The position numbers and the translations under genes were made by a program. Shown here piece by piece: positions 1-13,400 of a stretch of DNA of 64,000 nt. The notes beneath the pieces are model-generated. The model made no database searches. It saw only the letters and a list, made by a program, of their open reading frames with translations, and was not told the origin of the DNA. The stretch is from Eudromia elegans (Eukaryota; Chordata; Aves; Tinamiformes; Tinamidae), in the NCBI GenBank assembly GCA_003342815.1, contig PTEX01000313.1, positions 201,841-265,840 on the forward strand, written 5' to 3'. Position 1 is the stretch's first letter; the number at the start of each line of letters is the position of its first letter.

Positions 1-114
1 CTCCCCTTCTCTCTCCCCTTCTCTCTCCCCTTCTCTCTCCCCTTCTCTCTCCCCTTCTCTCTCCCCTTCTCTCTCCCCTTCTCTCTCTTTCTCTCTCTTT
101 TTCTCTCCCCTCTT
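1..114. repeat. 12-bp tandem array (ctctctcccctt) in pure pyrimidine tract
   Basis: The cccctt core recurs every 12 bases from position 3 to about position 80, giving about seven near-identical copies. The array is cut by the window edge, so its full length is unknown. The + strand has no purine from 1 to about 114. A broken C/T-rich tract continues to about 213. Confidence 0.95.
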
Positions 115-213
115 GTTCTCTCCCCTCTTGTTCTTTTGCGCTCTCTCTCTCTTCTCTTTGTTTGCTCCTCTTATTTTCAGTCTCTCTTTTTCTTATTCCC
201 CTCTCCTCCCCCA
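115..213 (+). repeat. degenerate C/T-rich tract ending in acceptor-like cag sites
   Basis: This continues the pyrimidine tract with scattered G and A. It contains ttttcag at about 174-180 and cctcccccag at about 205-214, both resembling 3' splice sites. No recognisable coding sequence follows, so these are treated as cryptic rather than real acceptors. Confidence 0.7.
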
Positions 214-3200
214 GTAAAGATGTTAACCCCAAGCACCCTTTGACAGAGGCACTTGCACCTTGGCACTTAGTGTCGCTGCAAAGCATCTGGGTGCGGGTCT
301 GCAGCGAACGCACGCTCGGATACTCGCTGCACCGCCCCATGAGAGGACTCCCCTCATCCTTGTCAGGCAGGAGCAGAGGGGAGGGAAACGATCATTGGGC
401 TCTTGCTAATTAGGAGCAGAGTAGACTTGTTGATATTCAGCTGTCTCGTGTAATTAAAAATAATATGCACCCTATGTCTGGTAATACTGATAATTCTATG
501 TTCTGAGTTTGCAAATGGACTTTGTGCATGTATAAATTTTGTGCTATGCATATGAGTATTTTAATCTCTAGGTGTTAAATCAGCATGTATGTTTATACTA
601 CATTAAAACATTGGATTATGTTTATACTATATGAAAATAATAAATCAGCAAGAGATGCAAATCTAGTCACTTGTCAGAATAACTTGACCAGGTTGTTTTG
701 GCTTGGAACAGGGACGTGGGGAGGATTAGAAAGACAATTCGACCGGCACAGTTACTGTAGATGTTTTTTATTATTTTTTTAGACAGCACTTGCTCTGTAA
801 GGCAATGGAAAGGCCAAGACTTGGGAGGTATCGAGTACTCATTTGATGCAAAGCGTGCTGTGGTGGGGTGCTCGGAGGTACAAAGCCTGAAGGTGTCATA
901 GTGTGCTCCTGCCCCCTCAAGAAGGAATCTATGGGAAAAAATGAACAGAAATTAACTGTCTCGTTTACCCCTCGGCCTTAATAGTTTCAGCAAAGAGCCT
1001 TATCACCTAATTTTTGCACAACTCTGTGTTCTGTCCGTTTTCAACCTGACGTATCATAAAGTGCAAATCTAGAACAGGGAATAATTGGAATCCAATCTGA
1101 AATCCAGCTGTGACAAAGCTAATGTGGCTGTTGGGCTCAAACCTCATTTCTGTAAAGGATTCTCTAAGAGCAATCTTTACTCTTACACTTTGTGTTTCCG
1201 TGCATGCTTATGTGATGTGCCCTTAACGTATGAATCAGGCTGGCATTTGAATATTCAGTTGCAGTCTCAAGACTGGTAATAATTAGAGCGTATAGTTCTT
1301 CAGACCTTCAAAGAGCCGTGCAAATGTGAGCTATTGCAGCAACATCCTAAGGGAGTTTAACATTAGCCACGTTATGGCCAGGGAAGTAGAGTCCAAAGTT
1401 ATGATGTTTTGCCTGGACCAATGGACCGCTGTGAGCACTGCAGTTAATTCCTGCCTTCCCAGCTCTTCTGCTACTCGAAACAAGTGGTCAAGGAGGAGCG
1501 GGAGCAAATGGGAATGGCTCCCTAAAGATTTGTGTCTCTAGGGTGAGCCCTCGTGTGGGTTCTCTGACATCAAATAAAAACTGACCTTTGTCATTACCCT
1601 GCTTTCTTTCTTTTTCTTTTTCTTTTTTATTTTCCCCTCAATAAATGAAAGTGTTGGGGGCTGTGGGAGCTCTTCCCGCTATCCAACTTACTCAAAGCAG
1701 GGCAATGGTGTCAGAAGGGATTAGCAGGCAGCTGGCAGACATAAGCAAACGGACAGCGCAGTGGTACGGGCGCTGCACAACACGTACACTTTCCATCAGA
1801 TCATCTTTTAAAACTTCCTGCAACCGTTCCGGCTTTCCTGGTTACCGATGTGTGTTTTTAAAGCAGAGTTGTATTTAGTCAGTAGGGAGGAAGATGATGG
1901 ATGGAGTTCTTTGGTGCAAACGGAATCTCCGAGCGTTTTAACAGAAGATTTTCGCAGGAGTCAGATAATACTCTCAATGCGAGGAGATCTTACGTAAGAG
2001 AAGGAAAACTCTAAGCTGATCTCTGCTATAAACAATCTTTTTCCTCATTGCTAGAGGATTTTCCAAACATCAAAAGCGGTTTTCCTGATGCTTACTGTGA
2101 ATACGAGGAGATAGTGAAGAGAGCCTTATCCCCAGGTCACCTTTCTCAGGTACAGCAAAGGACGAAGCTGCCTCTTGCCCTCGCTTTGGCTCCAGGGACT
2201 TCCCAGTGCCATGGAATGAGCGTACAATGAGATGCGTTTTGCAGCGTTTGGGACATTGCGTGATAGAAGCTCAGTGTGACCGATACAGGGGGCACATCCA
2301 GCTTCCCACGGGAGACTGTTCCAGCTCTCTTGTGACTCCGTGATGGAGTGAGGCCTCTGTCCAGGAGGCAGAGGCGCCTGTTTTCTGCAGTTTAAGAATT
2401 TTTTTTTTTCCAGTAATATCAAAATAAAGAGCCTGTGCAGTAGCAGGGGATCCTTCAGTAGTGTCTTTATATTTACCCAGTGCTGGAAATTCCCAGTTCG
2501 TATGGGGAATGTCAGCACATAATGATATTTGAGGGAAGCTGTGGTAGGCTTAAGGCTGGAGTTCCTCTGCTGTTGCTCTCCTACTGAAAGCTGAAAACCT
2601 GTGCTGAACATGACTGTCTTGGAGGAAAATGATCCTCTGCAATTTTCTTAATGGGTCTTTGATCATATTGAAAACAGTCGCCTGTGGAAAAAACATTCCT
2701 TCAAAAGCTGTGATATTTTGCTGCTATGAGGAGCAGAAAGAGTAAGGAAATGAGAAAACTAATGAGCCCATTATAGATCACCTGTGAAACTACAGGGCAG
2801 CATTCCAGGCGTCTAGTGATGCCGGGGCATCTGCTCCTCCTTCACCAAGTTTTGGGAGAAGTCATCTTGGAGGGTGGTTTCCCAATTATGCTGTGGATGA
2901 CCTTTTACTGTGCCCGCTGTTGGCGGTGAAAACAGTCTTGCTTCATTAGGGTGTCACCTCCACCTTCTAATTCAGACGATACTTCCTAGCGTTTCTGTAG
3001 GGCCTTTAATTTAAAGGTAACGATTTAATTAAGTTGGAGCCCTGCCAAGCGGAGTAAATGAGATTTACATCCCACTACGGAAAGGAAAACGGGGTTGCAG
3101 AGTTTGGGTGCCTGGCCCGTGGTAATGTGGCCAGTGCAGAGCCTGGCCTGGTGTAAGTCTGTCCTTGAGGTTCTGTATCGGTGACAAAAAAAATAAGCTA

Positions 3201-6200
3201 GAACTTTTGGGTTGCTGGTTTTTGTCTTGTAATGTCTCTAACTTGCTAATAAACCTATTTGTGTTAATTAGCCTCTCGTTGCAACACACAGTTTCAAGCA
3301 CCATTCTTTGAAGAAACCCAATGCAAATGGTTACTGGAAGTTGAAAGTCAAGTTCAAAACTATGTAGCACAAGCTGTAACTGAAGGGTTAGGAAAGGTTC
3401 AGTGCTGATGGTTAAATGTAAAGACACTTAAGAGTTAAGCAAAACCTGATTTTTATTACTTCTCAGTTCACATTTTTGAGAATAATATATTCATACTGAA
3501 TGATCACCATGCAATTTGAGAGCTAAAATATGTAATGCTGTAAAGAGAACCCCAATTGTAATGAGACTGTGCTCTAGTTTGAGGGAGGAAACTGTGAGAG
3601 GCAGAGCAGTGTGAGCTCTTCATTTTTCACTTCTTTTTGTGCTAGTGTCAAATCTTACCACGACCTAGGATATAGGAAGGAGTGCAATTCTGGAAAACAT
3701 TGGAAGAAAATGTAGACCAAACTTACTCTAGTCAGCAGTATCCATAATGTGAGTGAGGCACGCTATCATCACGGTGAGGATTTGCAAAAGGGCAGTGATG
3801 GTGTCTTGGAAAAATAGGTGCTACTGGCTCCAGATGTAGGAAGCACCAAACTGCACGTGAGGACAAAGTCGTGTCTCACAAATGTGCAGGAGGAAACGGG
3901 CCACAGCACGACGCCAAGGACCGCGTAGCATCACCCAGGTCTCCCCTGATGGGTTTCCTCCTATCTGATGGCCAGTTTTGCAGCCAGCTCTGCCCTGTTG
4001 GCCAATTCTGAAGTGAATTAGCAAGACTTGATTCAGAGAATTTTGCATTTCAAGCAAAGTCTTAGTATGTTTAACCATGGTATTTTTCTTCCCTGTGACA
4101 TAGTTTTGTAACCGTCTTTGTTATTACACGCAGATTTCCCTGTTTGACGGAGATCCTCTTTCATGCCTGTTGATTAATTTTGCATCCAAGTCATCCCAGT
4201 CTTTGAGTAGAGCCTTCATTACGTGGAGTTAAGAGCCTCATAAATATTGAGTGTACTCTTAAGAACAGTGTGATAATGCGATTAGTCCCTTGATCTCTGA
4301 GACTCTCAATACCAGAAGCCATGTAATAAAGTATTCTATGCTTAAAAGAGTAAGAATTTTGTGATCTTTCTGGCAGGACTTTTTTATACAGTGTACCAAG
4401 TTGTTACAGGGTTCAGTTCTACCAATGAACTTGTTTTTAGCTGTCTCTATATCTCACGCACACATTCTTTATTGCTGCTGGCAGACTGGAAGCAGCCCAA
4501 TTGCACACTAGGTAGCCTGCTTTATGCAAAGAACTTGTGGTGCTTCGTAAATGTTAGTAAAGGTCCAGGTTACAGATTCTGGACATTCAGGAGAAAATCA
4601 TTATGTTATTTTACATAGTAATTAGGAAATTCAAGGATCAGAATTTTGCTGCTTGTTTGCATCCTTGCTGCTTTATGAGTCGTGCACACTAGGACCTCCT
4701 AGTGCAGCTTCGAGTGAAGGAGCGGGTGCACCCAGGCTCCTTATAATCTACCTGTATTGAGGTAAGAATTTCCTAGAATTTGGCATGGGGGATATAGGGT
4801 GATGATCTTATAGAAAAAAAAATCATATGCTCAAAACCCCCATGCTTAAAATCAAGTCTGTAAAGGACCTGTGAAAGGCCTAAGGTCCTGTGAGAGATAG
4901 AGTCCAACAGCACGTGAGGGCCAACAGCTGATGGCCTAACGAGACGTGACCGAGGCATCCAATTCCTGCTGATTTCCAGAGAAATTTGTGTACTGAACTT
5001 GCTTGGCTCTCTTGAAAAATTGCGTTCTTGAAGAACTGATTTGAAATTAACGGTCTGAAAGTCAAACAGCAGATCTGAGGTACACAAAGGCAGAATCAAA
5101 ATACAAACCCAAAGGTGAAGAAGCAAGAATCCCCAAGACAAGCAACTCGCAAACCCTAGTTTGGAGTTCTGACTATTCAGGTCTTCCTCTGAGCTTTGCA
5201 CTGTTCCGAGAGCTCATGACGCTGTTGGTGGAGTCACTGCCTCGCACTGGCGCGCGCGCAGTACCCGTTTCATACGCTCCTTTTTTGACACATCTGTTTT
5301 CATTGTTGTTTGGCGGGTGGTTCTGCCTGTGTAACCTGGCTGCTTTTCTATAGAGTTGTGGGGAGAGGAAGCGAAAGGAAGGGAGCACGAATTTCCAGGC
5401 TTTTTACAGCAATATAAATAACCAGGAAAGTGAGAATGTAAGGATGCCGGATGAGTAGTGGGATGTAATATCCGTTGCGTTGTGGGTCATCGTGTTGGTC
5501 CTATTCCCAGCCAGGAGTAGCTGAAACCTTCCTTTGAGGGCTCTTGGACCCGCTCAGGATGCCGGTGGTTTCTTGATGATCCTTCTCATGATGCTGGGTG
5601 CTCCGTGAAAGCCTCTGCATGACCTATGGGTGGGAAGCATCGTGGGAGCGCTCAGGATAGGGACTGCCAGGCACCACCAGCGAGTTCTCCCTGGCTGGTC
5701 CTTGCAGGCGTCCCTGCAGCGTTGCTGCCTTCACTTGCATTGTGCGTTTGGGAGAGAATAAATATCAGTCATCCCGTGCCAGGACTGTTAACCTGCCCAA
5801 ACTGTAATCACTGAACAAGTTTAAATGAAAAGAAGGGAGAGAAATACAGAAGAAAAACCTCTAGGTCATGGTCAACTTTATGCCTTACCAGACCCTGCCT
5901 TCGGCTCGTACCAGGTTTATGTTGCTGGTGAACACCGTTGTCTCCTGCTCGTTTCGTAAATACTTTTCCTTTGCTTTTGCTGGGAGCCAATAGCTGCAGT
6001 GGCTGCAGAGAACAGCAGAGGGAAAAGATCAGGGCCAGACGGGGAAGAGCCGCAGTAGCAGCTCAGAGCTTAGCTGCCGGAATAAGGAGCACATGGAGGA
6101 ATGAAAATCCTTTTAGCCTTGGCATGTGATGGAGATTTTTTTTTATTATTATGTTAAGACTTCGTTGAACCAAACGTGCTGTAATCTATTTGACTTCTTG

Positions 6201-9200
6201 TTCAGGCTCCCAGCAGTAATTATGTAAATAATAGAACACAGTTAATTATTTCTGTTTCAGAGTTTCCCATTTTATTTCTGTTAGACACACGTTGTTACTA
6301 CTTGTGATTTTGGCAACATGGCAGAAATAAGGCCGGGTGAAATGACAGTGCCAAGAAGACTCCTGCTTGCACAAAGCCTGCGGGGCCCAAATTAGACGTG
6401 TCTGAAAGTTCAGGTTGATTCAGTTGGCTGCCCTATGATTTGATGCTCTGTTTTCCCTGAATAATCTCATTTCAAAGAACTGATGCTTTGGAAAGTCGAG
6501 AAGTAAAGCAATGCAGATGTGAAGAAAGGATCTTGCCCCACTGCTGATGTGCAAGTTTCGTTTCCTCCTCTCAGCCACCTCTTTACTCGGTCCTTTGTGC
6601 CAGGGCCGTAGCGATGACCTGGCGTGTTTTGTACGCTTGCCGCATGCACAGCTGCCTTAGCAAGGTTGTGCTACCGGGTGTGCAGCTCCGGAGGGCTGCA
6701 AACCCCTGTGCACGCCTACCTTGCACTACTGCAGTGAGAGGTTTAATTTGAAAAGGTGAGGGTGCCGAGGTATCGATTTGCTGCATGTTGAATACGCTGA
6801 GATCACACAAAAGGCACCGGAATCTCCTTCCCACGCTGCTTGCAGTTCCTGCACTGTTGTCTACAGCTTGGCTCTCCTCGACAGCACCAGTTAAACCACT
6901 TGGTGTGGCGGGCGCTGATGGGGATGTACCCTTACGGAGGCTTTAACCGAGCAGGTTTTTGTCATGAAATGTTGCTTACGGAGCACTGAACTGGGGTGGC
7001 TTAAGCAGTTTGGGTCAAGGATCAATTGTGTGGAGTACTGACCATGTTGTGAGTACTAAACAATAACTAGCGTAGAACTGCAGCACTGTTAGTAAAGGTA
7101 ATTAGCTGTGTAAGTTAGGAAATGAACTACGAAGTAAGTTTAAGGAAAAATGTTGGGTTTTTTCCTAATGCCCTAGTGTAGCTCCTGAAGTTTTGTGTGT
7201 GTGTTAAGCTATTAGAACTCAAAACCAGCCGCAGCTTTACCAATCATAGGACACTTATAGTAGTCTTGCTATTTCTCCTAGCAGCCAAAAATGCTGACTA
7301 ACTTTAAGGATAACAACCTTTATATATTCAGGAAGAAATGGCCCCAAGGGCTGCTGGTGACTGACAGCTAAAACACTGATGAGAGCTGACAGTTCCTGAG
7401 CAGCTCAGTGTTGGAAATGTTAGACCTCTCCTGATGGGGAGGAGGAGAAGGGGCCTGAAGAAGCGTGTTGCAATAGCACCAGCGGGGAGACAGGATGTCT
7501 CTGCAATTTTTAAGGGTTCTGCAGCCCAGAGATGCTTTTGTCCCATTATCAGAAAAAGGACAGCCAAGGAAGCGCTTGGATCTCTCCATGATAGTTGTGC
7601 TATTACAAGATGCAGCAAACAATAAGGGGTGGGTTTCTAGCTGTTTGGTTTGATGGTAGTGACTGCATATTGATGCTCCGTGTCAAGTTGTGGTGCTCGG
7701 GACACCACCACGTGTGGTGGGCGTTGGTGTGCACACGTGTGTGTTTTCTTTCCAAGAAGTATTAATGCACAGGAAACTTCTCCCCTCAGATGAGAGGAAT
7801 TCTGCTGGTTCTTTCCTCTCTTTTGCATAACCAATTACACAGCCCGTAGTAAAGAAAATCTTGAGTCCCTGCTCCGTGCACGAGCGTGCTGGGTGATAAC
7901 CGTGCCCCAAGCCTGTGCTTGCCCACGGGTGTTCCACGCGGTGACTCCATCTTCTGCCTTCTGCTCTGCACCTTTCTCCCCAGCAACGTTTTTTAAGGGA
8001 GTGACCAACTTGATTTTTATCTATGTCTGCATTCATTTAATCTGCTTCCTATATTTAGGCAGGTGCTGGGTGCTCCGGAGCACCTCGTAGCGGTTTCCCA
8101 GCACGTAGTGCTGTGGGCTTGGCCGCTCCATGGAGCAGTTTGAACTCTACAGCAGTAACGAGAAGGCAATAAAAGTAAATGAGGTTACTTTTCTTGCCTA
8201 TTTTTCATTACAGCAGCTTCTTGGTAGCATTGCTGTAATTTAGGGTCTTGCCATTCCCTTCACAAAACCTCAATTTTTAGATAAACAGAATCACCTATTT
8301 GGCTTGTTGGTAAATGACAACGAGGTGCAAGTGTTTGCAGCTCTTCTGCAGGCTTGGATATGGGAGCAGCTGTGGAAGCGAGACCGCTGCCGGGGATGTG
8401 ATCGGACTCCCATGGAACTGGGTAGACCATATATTTCCTGCTGCAAAGTGAGTCATGCCCCAGCGTACTGAGATTGGGGCCACTGCAGCAATGGGACGTG
8501 GTTCCTGATCAGGCAAACGTCTCAGAAGTTAAGGGATGCTTTCCAGGGATGATAGCTGTGCTTCTTGGGACTCATTTCTATACAAACCCCAATTGTTGAG
8601 ATACTGCCTGCCTTTCCAGGGGTTCTTAATCTCATCGTGTGCTTCCATTGGGTATTTGGATGCCAAAACACTCGCCTAAATATGGATAAAATTATCTTTA
8701 TGGTAAACGATAAGTGTGTGCTTAGATGAATATGGAATTAAGGCTTATTTGGGGGATTATTTCATGGTGCAGTTATTGTATTTTGAGTGATTATTAAAAA
8801 GCTACCAAGACAAGCAGCTTTTTGGACTGTGGCTTGAGAGCAATTCTAATAATAGCTGGAGAAATGAGAGGTAAATCACTTTTGCCTGATGTTTCATTGC
8901 TTTTGTGAAAATTGTTCTTTTCATTTGTAAATGACCCATAATCTGTAATGCTTCTGTATTCTTACTACATTCAGAAAATATCTAATGGTATAAATGTCAA
9001 AAACTCGGTACGGCATTGCAAGCTTGCATCTGCCCCACAAGGGTACGTTTAAACTGCCTGCATCATTGAAGGTCATTTTACTTATCAAAAATAAATTAAC
9101 AGTAGAGCCAGCCTTAGAATAAAGCTCCTTGGATAATAATTCATGTTGTGTGCATTTCTGGGTAGTGGTTTCTATCGGTAAGCGCAGCCAATGCAATCTG

Positions 9201-9660
9201 AATCAGGGTCTGTCCTGCTTGAGTTAAATAGTGCTAATGATATCTCAGGGCAGAGCATCCCTAGGCTGGCAGCTTGTAGCCAAACGTGCCAATTCCAGTT
9301 GCCTCTGCTAGGGTTGAGACTTGAGGGCAAGAGACCTGAACGACAGACATTACAGCCATGCAGGAAGGTTCTATTTGAAAAAATACATTTGTAAGTATGG
9401 CGGTTTTAAAATATATCTGCTGCCTTATAATTATATACTTTAAATATTAATACATATAATTTTGAAAGTATAATTTAGACTCCAGTAGGCAGTGTCTTGA
9501 CAATCTTAAGGTAGGTTTAAAATACATGTACACCTAAATATCTTGAAAAGAAGAATTTTCTTCTTTAGACATATTCTTGGATATAATGTAGAGGGGTGAT
9601 CCTAGACTGAGCTTATTGTACGGTTTCAAGCCAGGACCGCAGTAATGAGTGAACTGCTTT
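214..9660 (+). other. non-coding sequence, probably SPNS2 intron 1
   Basis: No conserved protein segment, RNA gene or clear transposon was recognised on either strand. Open frames here are short (mostly 60-160 codons), overlap on opposite strands and resemble no family known to me. The region is AT-rich around 9400-9480. It is assigned to intron 1 only because the next exon lies downstream and no first exon was found; its upstream part could equally be intergenic. Confidence 0.6.
7705..7739. promoter_or_regulatory. two CACGTG E-boxes 25 bp apart, one in an inverted repeat
   Basis: CACGTG occurs at 7709-7714 and 7734-7739. The first sits inside ccaccacgtgtggtgg (7705-7720), which has perfect 7-bp complementary arms. 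CACGTG is the core site for USF, MYC/MAX and CLOCK-type bHLH factors. Function is not shown; this is a sequence match only. Confidence 0.3.
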
Positions 9661-9664
9661 GCTT

Positions 9665-10420
9665 CCCAAGCAGCCCTGGGCGCCGCCGTGAGGATTCGGG
9701 ACCGCGCGAGGATGCTCTGGGCCGGCAGGGTGCCGTTAGTGTCTCAGAGCCGCTCTGCGAATAACCGCAGCAGCCGCCCGGCGACCGGAGCGAGCCGAGT
9801 GAAGGCTGCTGTGAAATGGGAAACAGTGAACATTGCAGGGCGGCAGCATGCCCAGGAGCCCGCTCTCGAGACGCTCCCCACGAGACGGTCCTAGCTCCAC
9901 GGCAGCTGACGGAGGCTGGGGAGCGGGCTGGGGCAGCGGAGCCGTGCGGCTCCCTGTGCGCTGCCCTGCTCGCACGCGCTCCGGCCTCTCCCGCCCTGTG
10001 CTCCGCTGCTCCTAAACGCCGAGTTTCCCTTTAAATCCAGGGCAGCGTCTTTGCAGTCCAAATTGCTATGCAGCCTGTGGCTTGCCGAGAGGAAAGCAAG
10101 TAATTTTTTTTGCCTACCAAACGATCGTGCCATGTCAGCTGCCTGACACCCCTGTAATTTTGCCGTGGAGCTCCGTTGGGGGCCCCTGCGGCCACGGCTG
10201 CACGCGCCCCTCGGCGCCGACGTTGAGGGTCTGGCTCCTTCTCTCGCGGATGCTCTGGAGCGAGTTACCAAACAGAGCCGTGACTCAGGTCCCGGTGGAG
10301 AAGGGCCCCTGTGTCCCCGGGATCCGCAGGCACACTGGAGCCCTGCACCTGCCCTCGCTGGCTGCTGGTGCGGCGTGCCAGCGGCCGCGCCGAGCCGTGC
10401 GCCCTCATCCTGCTCTTTCA
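9665..10420. promoter_or_regulatory. CpG-rich patch, candidate CpG island
   Basis: CpG dinucleotides are clustered against a CpG-poor background. The densest stretches are 9670-10020 and 10165-10275; the second holds about 13 CpGs in roughly 110 bp by hand count. Overlapping open frames on both strands are expected from GC richness. No SPNS2 first-exon motif was found in them. It could be an intronic regulatory element, an alternative promoter, or mere GC-rich sequence. Confidence 0.45.
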
Positions 10421-13400
10421 GTTAACAGTTTTAAGAACCCCTCTGTCTTTGCCAGTGTTGTCTCTGTCCATAAAGAGCCCACATTCTGTGTATACAGGGT
10501 CTCATTTTCCCGTGCATGTAATGAAAGCCAGAATGGGGCAGCGTTATGAAGTTTCTTCTCTTACATAAAGCAAAGCAGCAGCCCCAGGGCCTTGCAGTCT
10601 GTCTCGGCAGCAGCTGTGCAAGGAGGCGCCTGTGCCCAAGTCCTGCCGTCACGTTGGCGCTGAGGAATCCCTGGAATATCCCGTTAGGAGCAGGCGGGGG
10701 GCAACGTGCTTTCTGCTGGTGCTCTGCTGAAAACCCTGGTCCCCTTCGCTGCTCAGCATCCCCCGCTGGCCACCGCTGGACGTCGTCCCTGAGGTCCCAG
10801 CAGGCCCGAGCAATGGGAAATAGAAGGGCTCGGAGGCCTGGGAACGCGCCCGTGGCTGCGGTGAGGAACGTTCACCTCGTGTTTCCGAACATTGTGTTCG
10901 GCAGAGGAGCCGCTTCCGCTCTCTCCTTCGCGCGTCGGGGTCTCCTCTGGAGGAAGGAACGGAGGGGCAGCGCTTGGATGGGACTGTTGGAGCGATCAGC
11001 CAAACGAGCAGGCAGGCTCCAAAAATGCTGTGAGGATGTTGGGTGGGCGGGATTGGCTCTGCTTCTCCGCAGTTTAACACGCTGAGGTTGAGGTGAGCAA
11101 GAGTCACCCTGGGAAAGGGTGCGAGAAGACCCCAGCGTGCACAGAGACCTCGGAACCCGCCGTGCTGCTCCCCGTGTGCCGGGACGAGGCGGGTGCTCGT
11201 GTTCCTGCAGAGCGGTGTCTCAGCCGGGCAACTCCGCTGCGCGCTGAACGCGGTCCAGCGCAAACTCCCTGCGTGAACATGGGCGTAATTTCACACCGCC
11301 CGGGGCAGCGAGAGAAAATTATGGGGAAACCGTTCCCAAGCAGTGGCTTCTCAGCCCAATTTCACGGAAACTTTAACAACGCAACAAACAAATAGAAAAC
11401 ATATAAAAAAAAAAAAAAAGCAGCCTTTAAAAATAGAGTTGAGGTTAAAAGGAGACTGTGTCTAATTTTGTTAGCATTGTGGTCCTAATTTGTTGCTCCT
11501 GGTAACTCGAATTCCTCACAGATTGCTGGTTTGTCTGCAGATCTGTAATTCCCACATGCTGTAATTTTGCCCCTAGTAATATCGGCCACTGCCAGCTCCC
11601 TTTTCTTTCTGAGCTGGAATGTGGCGTGTTCTAAGCTCCGTAGCGTGGTCGCTCGGGGTTTAACGCAGAGGGAGCTCTGCTCTTGCCTTTCTGGGAGCAC
11701 CGAGAAGCTCCGAGGCGGCGGTGGCGACCAGGGGCTCGGTGTCACCCGGATGGCTGTCGGGAGCAGGTCATGCTCCCAGGCAGCAGCGCAGCCTTCCCAG
11801 TCAAGTGATACAGGCGAGTTGGGCTGCTCTGTTTTGGGATGTTCCGAAGCGTAAGATCAAGATCTGCTACAGGAAGAATCGAGATGTTTGCTCTGAGTAA
11901 ATCTCATGCCAATCAAGGGGACTTACGGCTAAAAATGCCCAGTTTCCCCAGCTACTGTAGTAAGGCCGTGTCTAACCTGCAAGAACTCCTCATGTACAAT
12001 AAATAACCGATTCTCACCGTGATCCTAACAGTTAAATAGGATGAATGTAATGATGCTGATGCTCTCTGCTTTATGCTGGGAAACGGGGAACAGCATCTAG
12101 AAGAGGTGCGTCCTGACACGGCTTCCTGGAGCCGCGAGGACATCGTCACCTCCCTGCTCCCAAGCCCCGAGGCTCCCCTAGCTCCCCTCTTCAGCCAGCG
12201 GGTTCCGCTGCACTGGGCTCCTGCACCTGAACACGCAGTTAGTTTCCCAGGGAGTTGCATCAATAACTTCCTCTTGTACCACTGGTTGGCAGCTGATGTC
12301 AGTGTGTATTAAAACATGAAGCTTTCCCCTGAGTGATGCTTGAAACGAGAGCGAGGAGGAAAGGGGGAGCGGGGCTTTTAAACACAAATATGATGGATGA
12401 CATTTAAACACATGCAATCTGACGGGAATTAATGATGTCATTTGGAGCCCGGCAGTTGGTAGGAAGGACTCGGAGTGGAAAATGATGTGACTTTAAGCAC
12501 TTTGGGAAGCTCAGGGCTGAGCCTGTGACTTGCTGGAGCAATGAAGTCCAGCGTTTGGACCTGCCTCTACTGAAATAACGTGCTTGGATAGCTCTCAAGG
12601 TTGACTTGCATATCTGGAGGCAAAAACATTAATTTTTTCTTCCGAGGAAAACTGGTGGTTATTTCGTTCAGGGAGGGGAAAGTAAAACAAGGATGCACAC
12701 ATTATTTTCTTGCTCTTTCCCTTCCAGATGCTCTTGCTCCCCTCATTTAGGTCACGGCCACCCAAGTGACGGCCTTGGCACTGCCAGAGCAAGTGGGAGA
12801 TGCCAGGGTGGGTAGAGGGAACAAGCAGCTGGAGTGGGACACCTTCCTGGCCAAATATGAAAAACCAGTGTAAACAGGAAATAATTATCCTTTAGCATGA
12901 CTGATAACCACAGGAATATGTTGGCAGTGAAGGGACAAGGCAAAGATTTTATTGGGCTGCTCTTACATCGGTTAAGTGCAAAAGTGACTCTAGTGCGGAT
13001 CAGAGCAGCTGTCAGCTTCAGGAGCGATGCTTTGTTTTCTTGAATTCCCTCTCCATTTGTCTCTCTATCAACCTCTGACCTTGTTGTTTGACATCTTTGC
13101 AAGCTCTTTTCATTAGGAGCTGTCGCTGGTTGTGTCTGATGAGGTCTGTTAGCAGCTTATCCCCTGCGGATAATTGCCACCACTGCAACAGCGTAATGGG
13201 CAGCCCCTCCTGGCTGGACTTAGAAATAAGTATATTGGGTGTGATTTACGGGTCTTGTGAGCCTATTGGTTCTCTCCTCAGGGTTTTCTTCATAAGTTGA
13301 AGGTTTTAAGGAGTGCAGAGTCACAGAATTCAGCCGCAACAGTCACTGTTTTAAGGAGAGTGCCAAGTACCATGAGGGTAAATCAGCTCACAGGAGATGG

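Noticed and set aside
10546-11263. Overlapping frames of 179 codons (+) and 204 codons (-) as coding
   Set aside because: Both arise from GC-rich sequence, overlap antisense, and show no recognisable domain or splice-linked partner.
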